A stretch of 10,343 nt of DNA from Prevotellaceae bacterium (GTDB taxonomy: Bacteria; Bacteroidota; Bacteroidia; Bacteroidales; Bacteroidaceae), in NCBI GenBank assembly GCA_905371275.1, contig CAJPLH010000062.1, forward strand, positions 1 through 10,343, given 5' to 3'. Positions 1 through 6,668 of the stretch are shown piece by piece (the first letter of the stretch is position 1; every line of letters starts with the position of its first letter). Below the pieces are notes generated by a model. It had not been told where the DNA came from, searched no databases, and saw nothing but the letters and a program-made list of their open reading frames with translations. The translations under genes and the position numbers were made by a program.

Positions 1-127
1 CTCTTTGCTCCGATATCTCCCCCTATACAAATAGGGGAGTAAGAAAGGAAAAACATCTCCTACATCGAAAAAAAAACAAGTGCGATAGGGGGAGAGGAGA
101 GTGGGAAACCGATAGCAACAGATGACG
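1..127. other. Non-coding region with competing inverted repeats
   Basis: I see no credible gene in this stretch. It contains an 11-nt arm, TCTCCCCCTAT (16-26), that is exactly complementary to ATAGGGGGAGA (85-95). Most of the same arm can instead pair locally with ATAGGGGAG (31-39) around a 4-nt loop, with one bulged C. The two pairings exclude each other. Neither is followed by a T-run, so this is not a standard intrinsic terminator on either strand. It may be the end of the intergenic region of the gene lying left of the window. The function is unknown. Confidence 0.4.
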
Positions 128-157
128 TTTGATACAAATAAGTTGCACGTAACTTGA
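128..157 (+). promoter_or_regulatory. Possible Bacteroidetes-type promoter upstream of lysS
   Basis: A TTTG at 128-131 is followed after 18 nt by TAACTTGA at 150-157. This resembles the Bacteroidetes sigma-ABfr promoter (TTTG at -33, TAnnTTTG at -7), with one mismatch in the TTTG part of the -7 box and one after it. It would start transcription near 162 and give lysS a leader of about 245 nt. It is a weak call from motif similarity only; the candidate at 251-258 is the stronger alternative. Confidence 0.25.
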
Positions 158-250
158 TGAGTTGTGCAAAGTTGGCAAGATTTTGGGATTGTAGGGAAAT
201 AATCGCGAGAAATGTCATTGTGATGCGTGGAAATTTTCAAAAGAAAGTCG

Positions 251-258
251 TATCTTTG
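251..258 (+). promoter_or_regulatory. Promoter -7 box for lysS (TATCTTTG)
   Basis: TATCTTTG is an exact match to the Bacteroidetes -7 consensus TAnnTTTG. The expected -33 TTTG is not well formed at the right distance. It lies about 150 nt before the lysS start, so a transcript beginning near 265 would carry a leader of about 140 nt. The same TAnnTTTG element followed by CC or CA occurs before the gene at 7180. Confidence 0.45.
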
Positions 259-278
259 CCACAAAATTACATTAGCCG

Positions 279-390
279 AAGAATGCGCCAATCGAAGTGG
301 GGCAGGGGTGGAAAAAATCCCGAACCCCAGCAACTTATTCTAGTCCTTGTTGCCGAACGGAGACAGGAAACAGAGTAGCGCATCTTATCC
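279..390 (+). ncRNA. Possible structured 5' leader RNA of lysS
   Basis: The lysS leader has nested complementary segments that would form a closed multi-branch fold. ATGCGC (283-288) pairs with GCGCAT (378-383) as an outer stem. Inside it, GGGGT plus GG (305-311) pairs with CC and ACCCC (319-328), and GCAAC (330-334) pairs with GTTGC (349-353). TGGGG (298-302) competes with the inner G-run for the same C-run at 325-329, so two alternative folds are possible. I do not recognise a known riboswitch or T-box family. A cis-acting leader controlling lysS is an inference from position; individual stems of 5-7 bp can arise by chance. Confidence 0.3.
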
Positions 391-406
391 TAGAATCATC
401 ACCCTT

Positions 407-2137
407 ATGAACATTCTTGAACTCAGTGAGCAAGAAATTGCTCGTCGCAAGTCACTCGATGAGATTCGTGCCCTTGGCATTGACCCTTATCCCGCAGCAG
501 AATATCCCACCAACGCATTTAGCGATGAAATTATAGCCAACTTCCGCGATGAAGATGAACCCCGCGAGGTGTGCATCGCTGGTAGAATGATGAGCCGCCG
601 CGTGATGGGTAAAGCCACATTCTTAGAACTTCTTGACTCTCGTGGTCGCATCCAGGTGTATATCACTCGCGATGACATTTGCCCTGAAGAAGACAAGACG
701 CTTTACAACTCTTTGGTGAAGAAACTTCTCGATTTGGGTGACTTCATTGGGGTGAAAGGCTATGTGTTCCGCACCAAAACAGGAGAAATCTCTGTGCACG
801 TGCGCGAATTGACCCTTTTGGCTAAAAGTTTGAAACCACTCCCCAGTCCCAAAGAGAAGGACGGTGAGGTGTTTGATGCCTTTGAAGATCCAGAATTGCG
901 CTACCGCCGTCGCTATGTAGACTTGATTGTCAATCCCAACGTGAAGGAAACCTTCTACAAGCGTGCTAAGGTGATTACTACAATGCGTAGCATCTTGGAC
1001 GAAGCGGGCTACACAGAAGTGGAAACACCAACACTCCAAAATATCCCTGGTGGTGCGTCTGCGCGTCCCTTTATCACACACTTCAACGCGCTGAGCCAAG
1101 AGATGTATTGCCGCATTGCAACAGAGCTTTATCTCAAACGTCTCATCGTGGGTGGTTTTGAAGGAGTATATGAAATCGGTAAGAACTTCCGCAACGAGGG
1201 TATGGACCGCACGCACAATCCCGAGTTTACCTGTGTGGAACTCTATGTGCAATATAAGGACTACAACTGGATGATGGATTTCACTGAACGTATGTTGGAG
1301 AAAATCTGCATCGCAGTGAATGGCAAACCCGAAACGGAAATTGATGGTAAGGTGATTAGCTTCAAAGCTCCTTATCGTCGTCTTCCCATTCTTGATGCTA
1401 TCAAGGAAGAAACGGGCTACGACCTCAATGGCAAGTCCGAAGATGAAATCCGTGCCATCGCTGAAAAACTCGGCATCGAAGTAGACGAAACAATGGGTAA
1501 AGGTAAGCTCATTGATGAAATCTTCGGTGAAACTTGTGAAGGTAAGTTCATTCAACCCACTTTCATCACAGACTATCCTGTGGAAATGTCGCCTCTCACG
1601 AAGATGCACCGCGAAAAAGCTGGTTTGACCGAGCGTTTCGAATTGATGGTGAACGGTAAGGAATTGGCAAATGCTTACTCCGAGCTCAATGACCCCATCG
1701 ACCAAGAAGAACGTTTCCTCGAACAAATGCGTTTGGCAGACAAGGGTGACGATGAAGCGATGCTCATTGACCAAGACTTCCTCCGCGCACTCCAATATGG
1801 TATGCCTCCCACCTCGGGCATCGGCATCGGCATCGACCGTTTGGTGATGCTCCTCACGGGCAACACCACTATCCAAGAGGTGCTCTTCTTCCCCCAAATG
1901 AAACCCGAAAAGCTCCCTGCAAAAGACAAGGTAGAGGCTTATCTCCCCCTCGGCATTCCTGCCGAAATTGTGCCCGTGTTGCAAAAGGTGGGCTACTATT
2001 TGGTGCAAGATCTCAAAGAGGCCAATCCTCAAAAGATTCAGCAACAGATGGGTGAGGTAATCAAGAAGTATCAACTCGACATCACCAAGCCTTCGGTGGC
2101 CGACATCGCTGCCTGGATTGAAGCCCTCGGAGCATAA
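407..2137 (+). CDS. lysS: Lysine--tRNA ligase (class II LysRS)
   Basis: This enzyme attaches lysine to tRNA-Lys using ATP, in the cytoplasm. The 576-residue product has an N-terminal OB-fold anticodon-binding domain (about residues 55-140) and a class II catalytic core. Motif 1 lies near residues 201-222, motif 2 is FRNEGMDRTHNPEFT (261-275, ATP-contacting R262), and motif 3 is GIGIGIDRLVML (471-482, R478). Residues from about 501 to the end form an extra helical domain beyond motif 3; from memory this is typical of Bacteroidales LysRS and resembles helix-hairpin-helix folds. I chose the ATG at 407 because homology begins with MNILELSEQEIARRKSL; the frame is open upstream to 347, but those residues look like translated leader. 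There is no Shine-Dalgarno sequence, as is common in this phylum. The gene is followed by a strong terminator zone. Confidence 0.97.
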   Translation: MNILELSEQEIARRKSLDEIRALGIDPYPAAEYPTNAFSDEIIANFRDEDEPREVCIAGRMMSRRVMGKATFLELLDSRGRIQVYITRDDICPEEDKTLYNSLVKKLLDLGDFIGVKGYVFRTKTGEISVHVRELTLLAKSLKPLPSPKEKDGEVFDAFEDPELRYRRRYVDLIVNPNVKETFYKRAKVITTMRSILDEAGYTEVETPTLQNIPGGASARPFITHFNALSQEMYCRIATELYLKRLIVGGFEGVYEIGKNFRNEGMDRTHNPEFTCVELYVQYKDYNWMMDFTERMLEKICIAVNGKPETEIDGKVISFKAPYRRLPILDAIKEETGYDLNGKSEDEIRAIAEKLGIEVDETMGKGKLIDEIFGETCEGKFIQPTFITDYPVEMSPLTKMHREKAGLTERFELMVNGKELANAYSELNDPIDQEERFLEQMRLADKGDDEAMLIDQDFLRALQYGMPPTSGIGIGIDRLVMLLTGNTTIQEVLFFPQMKPEKLPAKDKVEAYLPLGIPAEIVPVLQKVGYYLVQDLKEANPQKIQQQMGEVIKKYQLDITKPSVADIAAWIEALGA

Positions 2138-2148
2138 CCAGCCTATTC

Positions 2149-2202
2149 TGCCGCATTGGTGGGGACGATGGACTGATTCGCCCCACCAATGCAGCGTTTT
2201 CT
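2149..2202 (+). terminator. Intrinsic terminator after lysS
   Basis: A perfect 12-bp stem pairs GCATTGGTGGGG (2153-2164) with CCCCACCAATGC (2181-2192). The loop is 16 nt and can itself pair CGA with TCG. The stem can extend outward past one mismatch. It ends in a TTTTCT tract (2197-2202), 12 nt after the lysS stop codon. This is a textbook factor-independent terminator. Confidence 0.88.
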
Positions 2203-2252
2203 CTAGACAGAATGCTGTTTCTTTCCCTTGATTTTGTGGAGAAAGGGGAAAG
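2192..2252 (+). terminator. Secondary hairpins downstream of the lysS terminator
   Basis: Two further stem-loops follow in tandem. The first pairs 2192-2200 with 2209-2217 (9 bp including two G-T pairs, 8-nt loop) and is followed by TTTCTTTCCC. It shares sequence with the 3' arm of the preceding terminator, so the two cannot form together. The second pairs CTTTCCCTT (2221-2229) with AAGGGGAAAG (2244-2252), allowing one G-T pair. They may act as a back-up terminator or as a leader structure for gpsA; which one cannot be told from sequence alone. Confidence 0.4.
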
Positions 2253-2326
2253 AGGATAACCTTCTTGTCGAAATGTCATTACTTTATTCTCCCATCATCG
2301 ACCACAACTAAAGTCTACTTCTTTTT

Positions 2327-3382
2327 ATGCCTAGTTTCAGTTCTTTCTTCGGATTTGGCGAGAGCAGCGAAGACAGTCGCGGTTTGGCCGAGTTTCCTGG
2401 GAAAATCGCCATTATTGGTAGTGGGTCTTGGGCTACTGCAATAGCAAAGATTATACTTGAGAGTGTCTCTGAAATTGGATGGTTCATCCGTCGTGAAGAA
2501 ACGATCGAGGAATTTCGACGCTACGAGCACAACCCAACGTATCTCACTACGGTGAAATTTCCTATTGATCGCATACACTTTAGCAGCGACATCAACGAGA
2601 TTGCACGCGAATATGATACCCTCATTTTCGTGACGCCTTCTCCTTATCTCAAAATGCAACTCAAAAAACTCAAAGTAAAACTCCACAATAAATATATCAT
2701 GACGGCCATTAAAGGCATCGTTCCTGATGAAAATGTGGTGTGTACGGAGTATTTCCGCACGGCTTTTGGCGTGCCTGAAGACCAATTGATGGTGTTGGGG
2801 GGGCCGAGTCATGCTGAAGAGGTGGCCCTCAATCGTTTGACCTATCTCACAGTGGGTTGCACCGATGAAAATCGTGCACACACAATGGCACAACTCGTGG
2901 CAAATGACTATGTGAAAACTTCTGTTTCGCAAGATGTCATTGGCATCGAATATGGTGCTGTGCTCAAAAATGTCTATGCCATTGCTGCCGGCATCTGTTC
3001 GGGGTTGCAATATGGCGACAACTTCCTTTCTGTGCTCTTGGCGAGTGCTGTGCAAGAAATGCATCGCTTCCTCACGGCAGTCTATCCCATTGAAAGAAAT
3101 GTCTATGATAGTTCTTATTTGGGCGACTTGTTGGTGACGAGTTATTCCAACTTCTCTCGCAATCGCGTGTTTGGTCAAATGATTGGACGCGGATATAGCG
3201 TGAAGAATGCGCAAATGGAAATGGAAATGATAGCAGAGGGATATTATGGTGTGCGCTGTATGCGCACTATCAATAAGCGTTATCGTGTGAACATGCCGAT
3301 TCTCGATGCTGTCTACAACATTTTGTATGAGCGAATATCTCCTCCGCTCGAAATCAAACTCCTCACAGATTCTATAAGATAA
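2327..3382 (+). CDS. gpsA: Glycerol-3-phosphate dehydrogenase [NAD(P)+]
   Basis: GpsA reduces dihydroxyacetone phosphate to sn-glycerol 3-phosphate, the backbone of membrane phospholipids, in the cytoplasm. The 351-residue protein shows the N-terminal Rossmann fold with the dinucleotide motif GSGSWA (31-36), the TPSP segment (103-106), AIKG (127-130, K129) and GPSHAEE (159-165). The helical C-terminal domain has LKNVYAIAAG (213-222), whose K214 is the expected catalytic lysine, plus GDLLVT (266-271) and SRNR (277-280). About 24 residues rich in Ser, Phe and Gly precede the usual start of the fold. No other in-frame ATG lies before the nucleotide-binding motif, so I keep 2327. The gene lies 189 nt behind lysS, past a terminator, which suggests its own promoter, but I see no good promoter match. 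Confidence 0.95.
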   Translation: MPSFSSFFGFGESSEDSRGLAEFPGKIAIIGSGSWATAIAKIILESVSEIGWFIRREETIEEFRRYEHNPTYLTTVKFPIDRIHFSSDINEIAREYDTLIFVTPSPYLKMQLKKLKVKLHNKYIMTAIKGIVPDENVVCTEYFRTAFGVPEDQLMVLGGPSHAEEVALNRLTYLTVGCTDENRAHTMAQLVANDYVKTSVSQDVIGIEYGAVLKNVYAIAAGICSGLQYGDNFLSVLLASAVQEMHRFLTAVYPIERNVYDSSYLGDLLVTSYSNFSRNRVFGQMIGRGYSVKNAQMEMEMIAEGYYGVRCMRTINKRYRVNMPILDAVYNILYERISPPLEIKLLTDSIR

Positions 3383-3516
3383 GCAGGCTTTGACGAATGG
3401 GTAGTTGAAAGACGAACTCATCGCAATGCTTTGACTTTGAAACATAAAAACTCTATGACAGGGGAACGTCGCTGTGGCACGCTGCTGCAGTTTTCCCTTA
3501 TTTCTCGCTTCGCAAT

Positions 3517-4917
3517 ATGGCTTTCAATATTCCCAAATCCGACAAAAAGCGTGTGGTCATCGTTGGTGGTGGCTTCGGCGGCTTGAAGTTGGCTAACAAA
3601 CTCAAAAACTCCAACTTTCAAGTGGTGCTGATTGACCGTAACAATTATCACCAATTCCCTCCACTCATCTATCAAGTGGCTTCTGCGGGCATTGAACCCA
3701 GTAGCATCTCTTTCCCCTTCCGAAAGCTTTTCCACGGACGCAAAGATTTCTATTTCCGCTTGGCGGAGGTGCGTAGCGTGTTTACTGAACAGAATATTCT
3801 CCAAACTTCTATCGGTAAAATTTCTTACGACTATTTGGTCTTTGCAGCAGGAACTACCACTAATTTCTTTGGCAACAAGAATGTGGAAGAACATGCCATT
3901 CCGATGAAGAATGTGAGCGAAGCAATGGGACTGCTCAATGCGTTGCTCGAAAACTTTGAACGTGCGCTCACTTGCTCTAGTGAAACAGAACGTCAAGAAC
4001 TGCTCAATGTGGTGATTGTGGGTGGTGGTGCCACGGGAGTTGAAGTGGCCGGTGCGTTGTCAGAAATGAAAAATTTTGTTCTCCCCAAGGACTATCCTGA
4101 TATGCCTTCTAGTTTGATGAACATTTATCTCATCGAAGCTGGACCACGTCTTCTTCCTGCAATGAGTCCTCCCACTTCTGCGCACGTTGAGAGTTTCTTG
4201 CGCACGATGGGGGTCAATGTGCTCTTGAACAAGATGGTGACGGACTATCAGAATCATCGCGTGATTTTGAAGGATGGTACACAAATCGCTACGCGCACGT
4301 TCATCTGGGTGAGTGGTGTGGCTGGAGAAGAAGTGGGAAATCTTGATCCCAAATTCTTGGGACGCGGTCGCCGCATCGTGGTCAATGCGCACAACCAAGT
4401 GGAAGGTTTGGACAATGTGTTTGCCATTGGTGACCAGTGCATTATGCCCGAGGGTGATCCTAATTGGAAAGGTGGACACCCACAATTGGCACAAGTGGCT
4501 ATCCAACAAGGTAAACTCCTTGCGCGCAATCTCCAAGCACTGGAAAAAGGCAAGAAACTCAAACCTTTCCGCTATAAGAACCTTGGTGCTATGGCTACTG
4601 TGGGACGAAATCGCGCAGTGGCAGAATTTAGCGAAGTGAAGATGGCGGGATTCTTTGCATGGGTGATGTGGTTGCTTGTTCACCTGCGTAGTATCTTGGG
4701 CATTCGCAACAAAAGTATTGTCTTCTTGAATTGGGTGTGGAATTATGTGTCGTATGCGCAATCGCTTCGCTTCATTGTTTATGCACGAAAAGCGAAAGAG
4801 GTGGTGGATCGTCAAGCTCGACTGGCTTCCCAACACTGGGGAAATGATTTGCTCAGCGAGGGAGTTGATGCTCAAGAAAAAGAGATTGATGCAAAGAATG
4901 CAGAACAGCAATCTTAA
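3517..4917 (+). CDS. ndh: Type II NADH dehydrogenase-like FAD oxidoreductase
   Basis: This is a single-subunit flavoprotein that most likely oxidises NADH and reduces membrane quinone without pumping protons (NDH-2 family). It has two Rossmann motifs: VVIVGGGFGG for FAD (13-22) and VVIVGGGATGVEVAG for NADH (165-179). An acidic residue closes the second strand (YLIEAGPRLLP, E207), which favours NADH over NADPH. The NDH-2 signatures YQVASAGIEPSSI (52-64), AIGD (303-306, FAD) and QLAQVAIQQG (323-332, quinone-side helix) are present. The C-terminal part has a hydrophobic stretch (about 376-395) and a second aromatic segment (400-421) suited to membrane attachment, then a charged tail. The length of 466 residues is within the family range. 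The start fits MAFNIPKSDKKRVVIVGGG well. It lies 134 nt after gpsA. Confidence 0.9.
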   Translation: MAFNIPKSDKKRVVIVGGGFGGLKLANKLKNSNFQVVLIDRNNYHQFPPLIYQVASAGIEPSSISFPFRKLFHGRKDFYFRLAEVRSVFTEQNILQTSIGKISYDYLVFAAGTTTNFFGNKNVEEHAIPMKNVSEAMGLLNALLENFERALTCSSETERQELLNVVIVGGGATGVEVAGALSEMKNFVLPKDYPDMPSSLMNIYLIEAGPRLLPAMSPPTSAHVESFLRTMGVNVLLNKMVTDYQNHRVILKDGTQIATRTFIWVSGVAGEEVGNLDPKFLGRGRRIVVNAHNQVEGLDNVFAIGDQCIMPEGDPNWKGGHPQLAQVAIQQGKLLARNLQALEKGKKLKPFRYKNLGAMATVGRNRAVAEFSEVKMAGFFAWVMWLLVHLRSILGIRNKSIVFLNWVWNYVSYAQSLRFIVYARKAKEVVDRQARLASQHWGNDLLSEGVDAQEKEIDAKNAEQQS

Positions 4918-4978
4918 TCTCCACTGCATTTATCGTCAAATCAACGCTTAGGTATTTAAGTACGCTCACTCATCGCGA

Positions 4979-5001
4979 ACCGTTTGCGCTTGACGCACGG
5001 T
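4979..5001 (+). other. Stem-loop between ndh and queC
   Basis: ACCGT (4979-4983) pairs with ACGGT (4997-5001), and inside it GCG (86-88 of the 4900s) pairs with CGC (4994-4996), leaving a TT bulge and a 5-nt loop. The sequence after it is GC-rich rather than T-rich, so it is not a standard intrinsic terminator. It lies about 60 nt past the ndh stop and could stabilise the ndh 3' end or belong to the queC leader. Confidence 0.3.
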
Positions 5002-5028
5002 GCGCGCGGTGAGGATATTTCACACAGA

Positions 5029-5062
5029 GGAGAGGTTTCGAACCTTCCGTTGGTTGCTCTCC
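5029..5062 (+). promoter_or_regulatory. Candidate switch-like hairpin in the queC leader
   Basis: GGAGA (5029-5033) is complementary to TCTCC (5058-5062), closing a 34-nt element that ends 25 nt before the queC start. Inside, AACC (5041-5044) can pair either with GGTT (5034-5037) or with GGTT (5052-5055), giving two mutually exclusive inner hairpins. Because queC makes preQ0, a preQ1/preQ0-sensing leader would make sense, but the sequence does not match the preQ1-I consensus I know. The regulatory role is inference. Confidence 0.25.
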
Positions 5063-5087
5063 AAACATCTGTCAAATCCATTCAACA

Positions 5088-5753
5088 ATGAACAATAAAG
5101 CACTTGTCGTTTTGAGTGGCGGACAAGACTCCACCACCTGTCTATTTTGGGCACTTCGCGAATTTGACGAAGTGTTGGCTCTCAGTTTCACCTATGGACA
5201 GAAGCACGCTGCCGAAGTGGAATTGGCACGCAGCATTTGTGCTGAACAAAATGTTCCTTTTGAGGTGATGGATGTGCCGCTTTTGGGACAATTGGGGCGC
5301 AACTCGCTCACTGACACTTCGCTCGCAATGGACGAAACGAAGCCTGCTGATACTCCTCCCAACACATTTGTGCCTGGAAGAAATCTTTTCTTCTTGAGCA
5401 TCGCTGCAGTGTACGCTCGTGAACGTGGCATTTTTCATTTGGTCACTGGAGTGGGGCAGACTGACTTTTCGGGTTATCCCGATTGCCGCGACAGCTTTGT
5501 CAAGAGTCTCAATGTGACGCTCAATCTCGCTATGGACGAACAGTTCTGCATCCACACACCACTCATGTGGCGCGATAAGGCTGAAACATGGGTACTTGCC
5601 GATGAACTCGGAGTGCTCGACCTCATTCGCCAACGCACCTTGACTTGCTATAATGGTGTAGTGGGTGATGGTTGCGGACATTGTCCTGCGTGTGAGCTTC
5701 GACAAGCGGGGTTGCAACACTATTTGCTCACTAAAGAGACCTACCACAAGTAG
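5088..5753 (+). CDS. queC: 7-cyano-7-deazaguanine (preQ0) synthase QueC
   Basis: QueC converts 7-carboxy-7-deazaguanine to preQ0 using ATP and ammonia, in the cytoplasmic pathway to the tRNA-modified base queuosine. The 221-residue protein has the adenylating PP-loop SGGQDS (10-15) at its N-terminus, TFVPGRN (93-99), and the family segment FSGYPDCR (127-134). The zinc-binding cysteines lie at the C-terminus: C187, C196, C199 and C202 in the CYNGVVGDGCGHCPAC stretch. The length is normal for the family. queF follows after a 42-nt gap, so the two are very likely co-transcribed. queD and queE are not in this window. The stop is TAG, which matters for interpreting the interrupted licD gene. Confidence 0.96.
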   Translation: MNNKALVVLSGGQDSTTCLFWALREFDEVLALSFTYGQKHAAEVELARSICAEQNVPFEVMDVPLLGQLGRNSLTDTSLAMDETKPADTPPNTFVPGRNLFFLSIAAVYARERGIFHLVTGVGQTDFSGYPDCRDSFVKSLNVTLNLAMDEQFCIHTPLMWRDKAETWVLADELGVLDLIRQRTLTCYNGVVGDGCGHCPACELRQAGLQHYLLTKETYHK

Positions 5754-5772
5754 TCTCTAACTTAGAATTTTC

Positions 5773-5786
5773 AACTTATATAAGTT
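5773..5786. repeat. 14-nt perfect palindrome before queF
   Basis: AACTTATATAAGTT is a perfect palindrome ending 9 nt before the queF ATG. In RNA it would form only a weak AT-rich hairpin; in DNA it could be a dimeric regulator site. Its position in a short intra-operon gap may also be chance in AT-rich sequence. Confidence 0.35.
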
Positions 5787-5795
5787 ATCATCCTT

Positions 5796-6260
5796 ATGTC
5801 ACAACGCGAAACCGAAGGCCTTCAACATCTCGGAAGCCAAGGTACTCAATATCCCACTGACTACGCACCCGAAATGCTCGAGTCGTTTGTCAATAAGCAC
5901 CAAGAGAACGATTATTGGGTGCGATTCAATTGCCCCGAATTTACCTCACTTTGTCCCATCACGGGGCAACCTGATTTTGCTGAAATCCGCATTTCTTACA
6001 TTCCTGATGTGAAAATGGTGGAGAGCAAAAGTTTGAAACTCTATCTTTTCTCTTTCCGTAATCACGGAGATTTTCACGAGGATTGCGTTAATGTCATTAT
6101 GAAAGACTTGATTCGCTTGATGGAACCTAAATATATTGAGGTGACTGGTCTTTTCACTCCTCGTGGCGGCATTAGCATCTATCCTTATGCGAACTATGGC
6201 AAGCCCGGAACGCGTTATGAAGAGTTGGCGGCTTATCGTTTGCAACAGCACGATCTCTAA
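5796..6260 (+). CDS. queF: NADPH-dependent preQ0 reductase QueF (type I)
   Basis: QueF reduces the nitrile of preQ0 to the amine preQ1, the base that tRNA-guanine transglycosylase inserts into tRNA. The 154-residue protein is the short, unimodular T-fold type. The catalytic nucleophile is C53 in FTSLCPITGQPD, with D60 as the proton donor. The QueF signature ESKSLKLYLFSFRN (76-89) serves NADPH binding, and H94/E95 in DFHED match the substrate-binding pair of the Bacillus enzyme (C55, D62, H96, E97 there). It directly uses the product of the preceding queC gene. The family motif and length make this a firm call. Confidence 0.96.
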   Translation: MSQRETEGLQHLGSQGTQYPTDYAPEMLESFVNKHQENDYWVRFNCPEFTSLCPITGQPDFAEIRISYIPDVKMVESKSLKLYLFSFRNHGDFHEDCVNVIMKDLIRLMEPKYIEVTGLFTPRGGISIYPYANYGKPGTRYEELAAYRLQQHDL

Positions 6261-6274
6261 TTGCTGGAGAATGT

Positions 6275-6298
6275 GCTAGCACGTGCTGGCTGTTTCTC
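6275..6298 (+). terminator. Weak hairpin with T/C-rich tail after queF
   Basis: GCTAGCAC (6275-6282) is complementary to GTGCTGGC (6283-6290) with one G-T pair, so a stem of about 5 bp with a CACGTG loop can form. It is followed by TGTTTCTCTTTC. It lies 14 nt past the queF stop and could partly terminate the que operon. The stem is short, so confidence is low. The whole stretch from 6291 to the next start is strongly pyrimidine-rich. Confidence 0.3.
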
Positions 6299-6339
6299 TT
6301 TCTCCTTCGAGTTTTTCTCCTCCTTCTGCATTTCTTCGT

Positions 6340-6648
6340 ATGGTTACTCTTTCTCAAGTAGTTTCTCGTCTTTGGCGTTATCGCATCACCTGCGCCACGG
6401 TTTTGTTTCTCATCTCTGCGGGGATATTGGACCGACATAGTTTACTCAACATCCTATTGCTCCAAAATAAAAATAGTGAACTTCAGGAAGAAATTGCGCA
6501 TTATGAGAAGCAATATAAAGATGACTCTCGTGCGCTTGAGTTGATGGACGTTTCTCCCGAAGCCGTGGAAAAGGTGGCTCGTGTGAAACTCTTTATGAAA
6601 AAGGCCAATGAAGATGTGTATGTTGTGGTGAACGAAGGCGACAACTAG
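6340..6648 (+). CDS. FtsB/DivIC-like septum formation initiator
   Basis: This is a small bitopic membrane protein of the FtsB/DivIC family, which in other bacteria bridges early and late cell-division proteins (with FtsL and FtsQ/DivIB). The 102-residue product has a short cytoplasmic N-terminus, one transmembrane helix (about 14-31), then a coiled-coil segment rich in Glu, Lys, Leu and Gln (about 38-66). It ends with the family signature PEAVEKVARVKLFMKKANEDVYVV (the first 20 residues are the most conserved part). I prefer the ATG at 6340; an in-frame GTG at 6283 would add 19 Ser/Pro-rich residues unlike the family and would begin inside the hairpin after queF. The stop is TAG and a strong terminator follows. 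The family assignment is firm; the exact FtsB versus DivIC name is not. Confidence 0.85.
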   Translation: MVTLSQVVSRLWRYRITCATVLFLISAGILDRHSLLNILLLQNKNSELQEEIAHYEKQYKDDSRALELMDVSPEAVEKVARVKLFMKKANEDVYVVVNEGDN

Positions 6649-6668
6649 AACTCTTCTTTTGATGGTAT

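Noticed and set aside
154..378. 74-codon plus-strand reading frame before lysS
   Set aside because: It overlaps the promoter candidates and the structured leader, resembles no family I know, and ends just before the lysS start. It is better read as leader sequence.
368..380. 13-nt match (minus strand) to a segment of E. coli 4.5S SRP RNA as I remember it
   Set aside because: The conserved SRP domain IV core (GGTCAGG and GGAAGGAAGCAGCC type sequence) is absent, so the match looks like chance.
347..406. LysRS start 20 codons further upstream
   Set aside because: The extra residues are unlike LysRS and come from the predicted leader; homology starts at the ATG at 407.
623..2074. 483-codon antisense frame opposite lysS, and similar long antisense frames opposite gpsA and ndh
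   Set aside because: They mirror the codon pattern of strong real genes, are rich in His, Phe and Cys, and have no recognisable domain.
5029..5062. Known preQ1-I riboswitch before queC
   Set aside because: The conserved preQ1-I loop bases and A-rich tail are not present; only the location fits.
6283..6339. GTG start at 6283 for the ftsB-like gene
   Set aside because: It adds a Ser/Pro-rich stretch unlike the family and starts inside a hairpin; the ATG at 6340 fits the family length.
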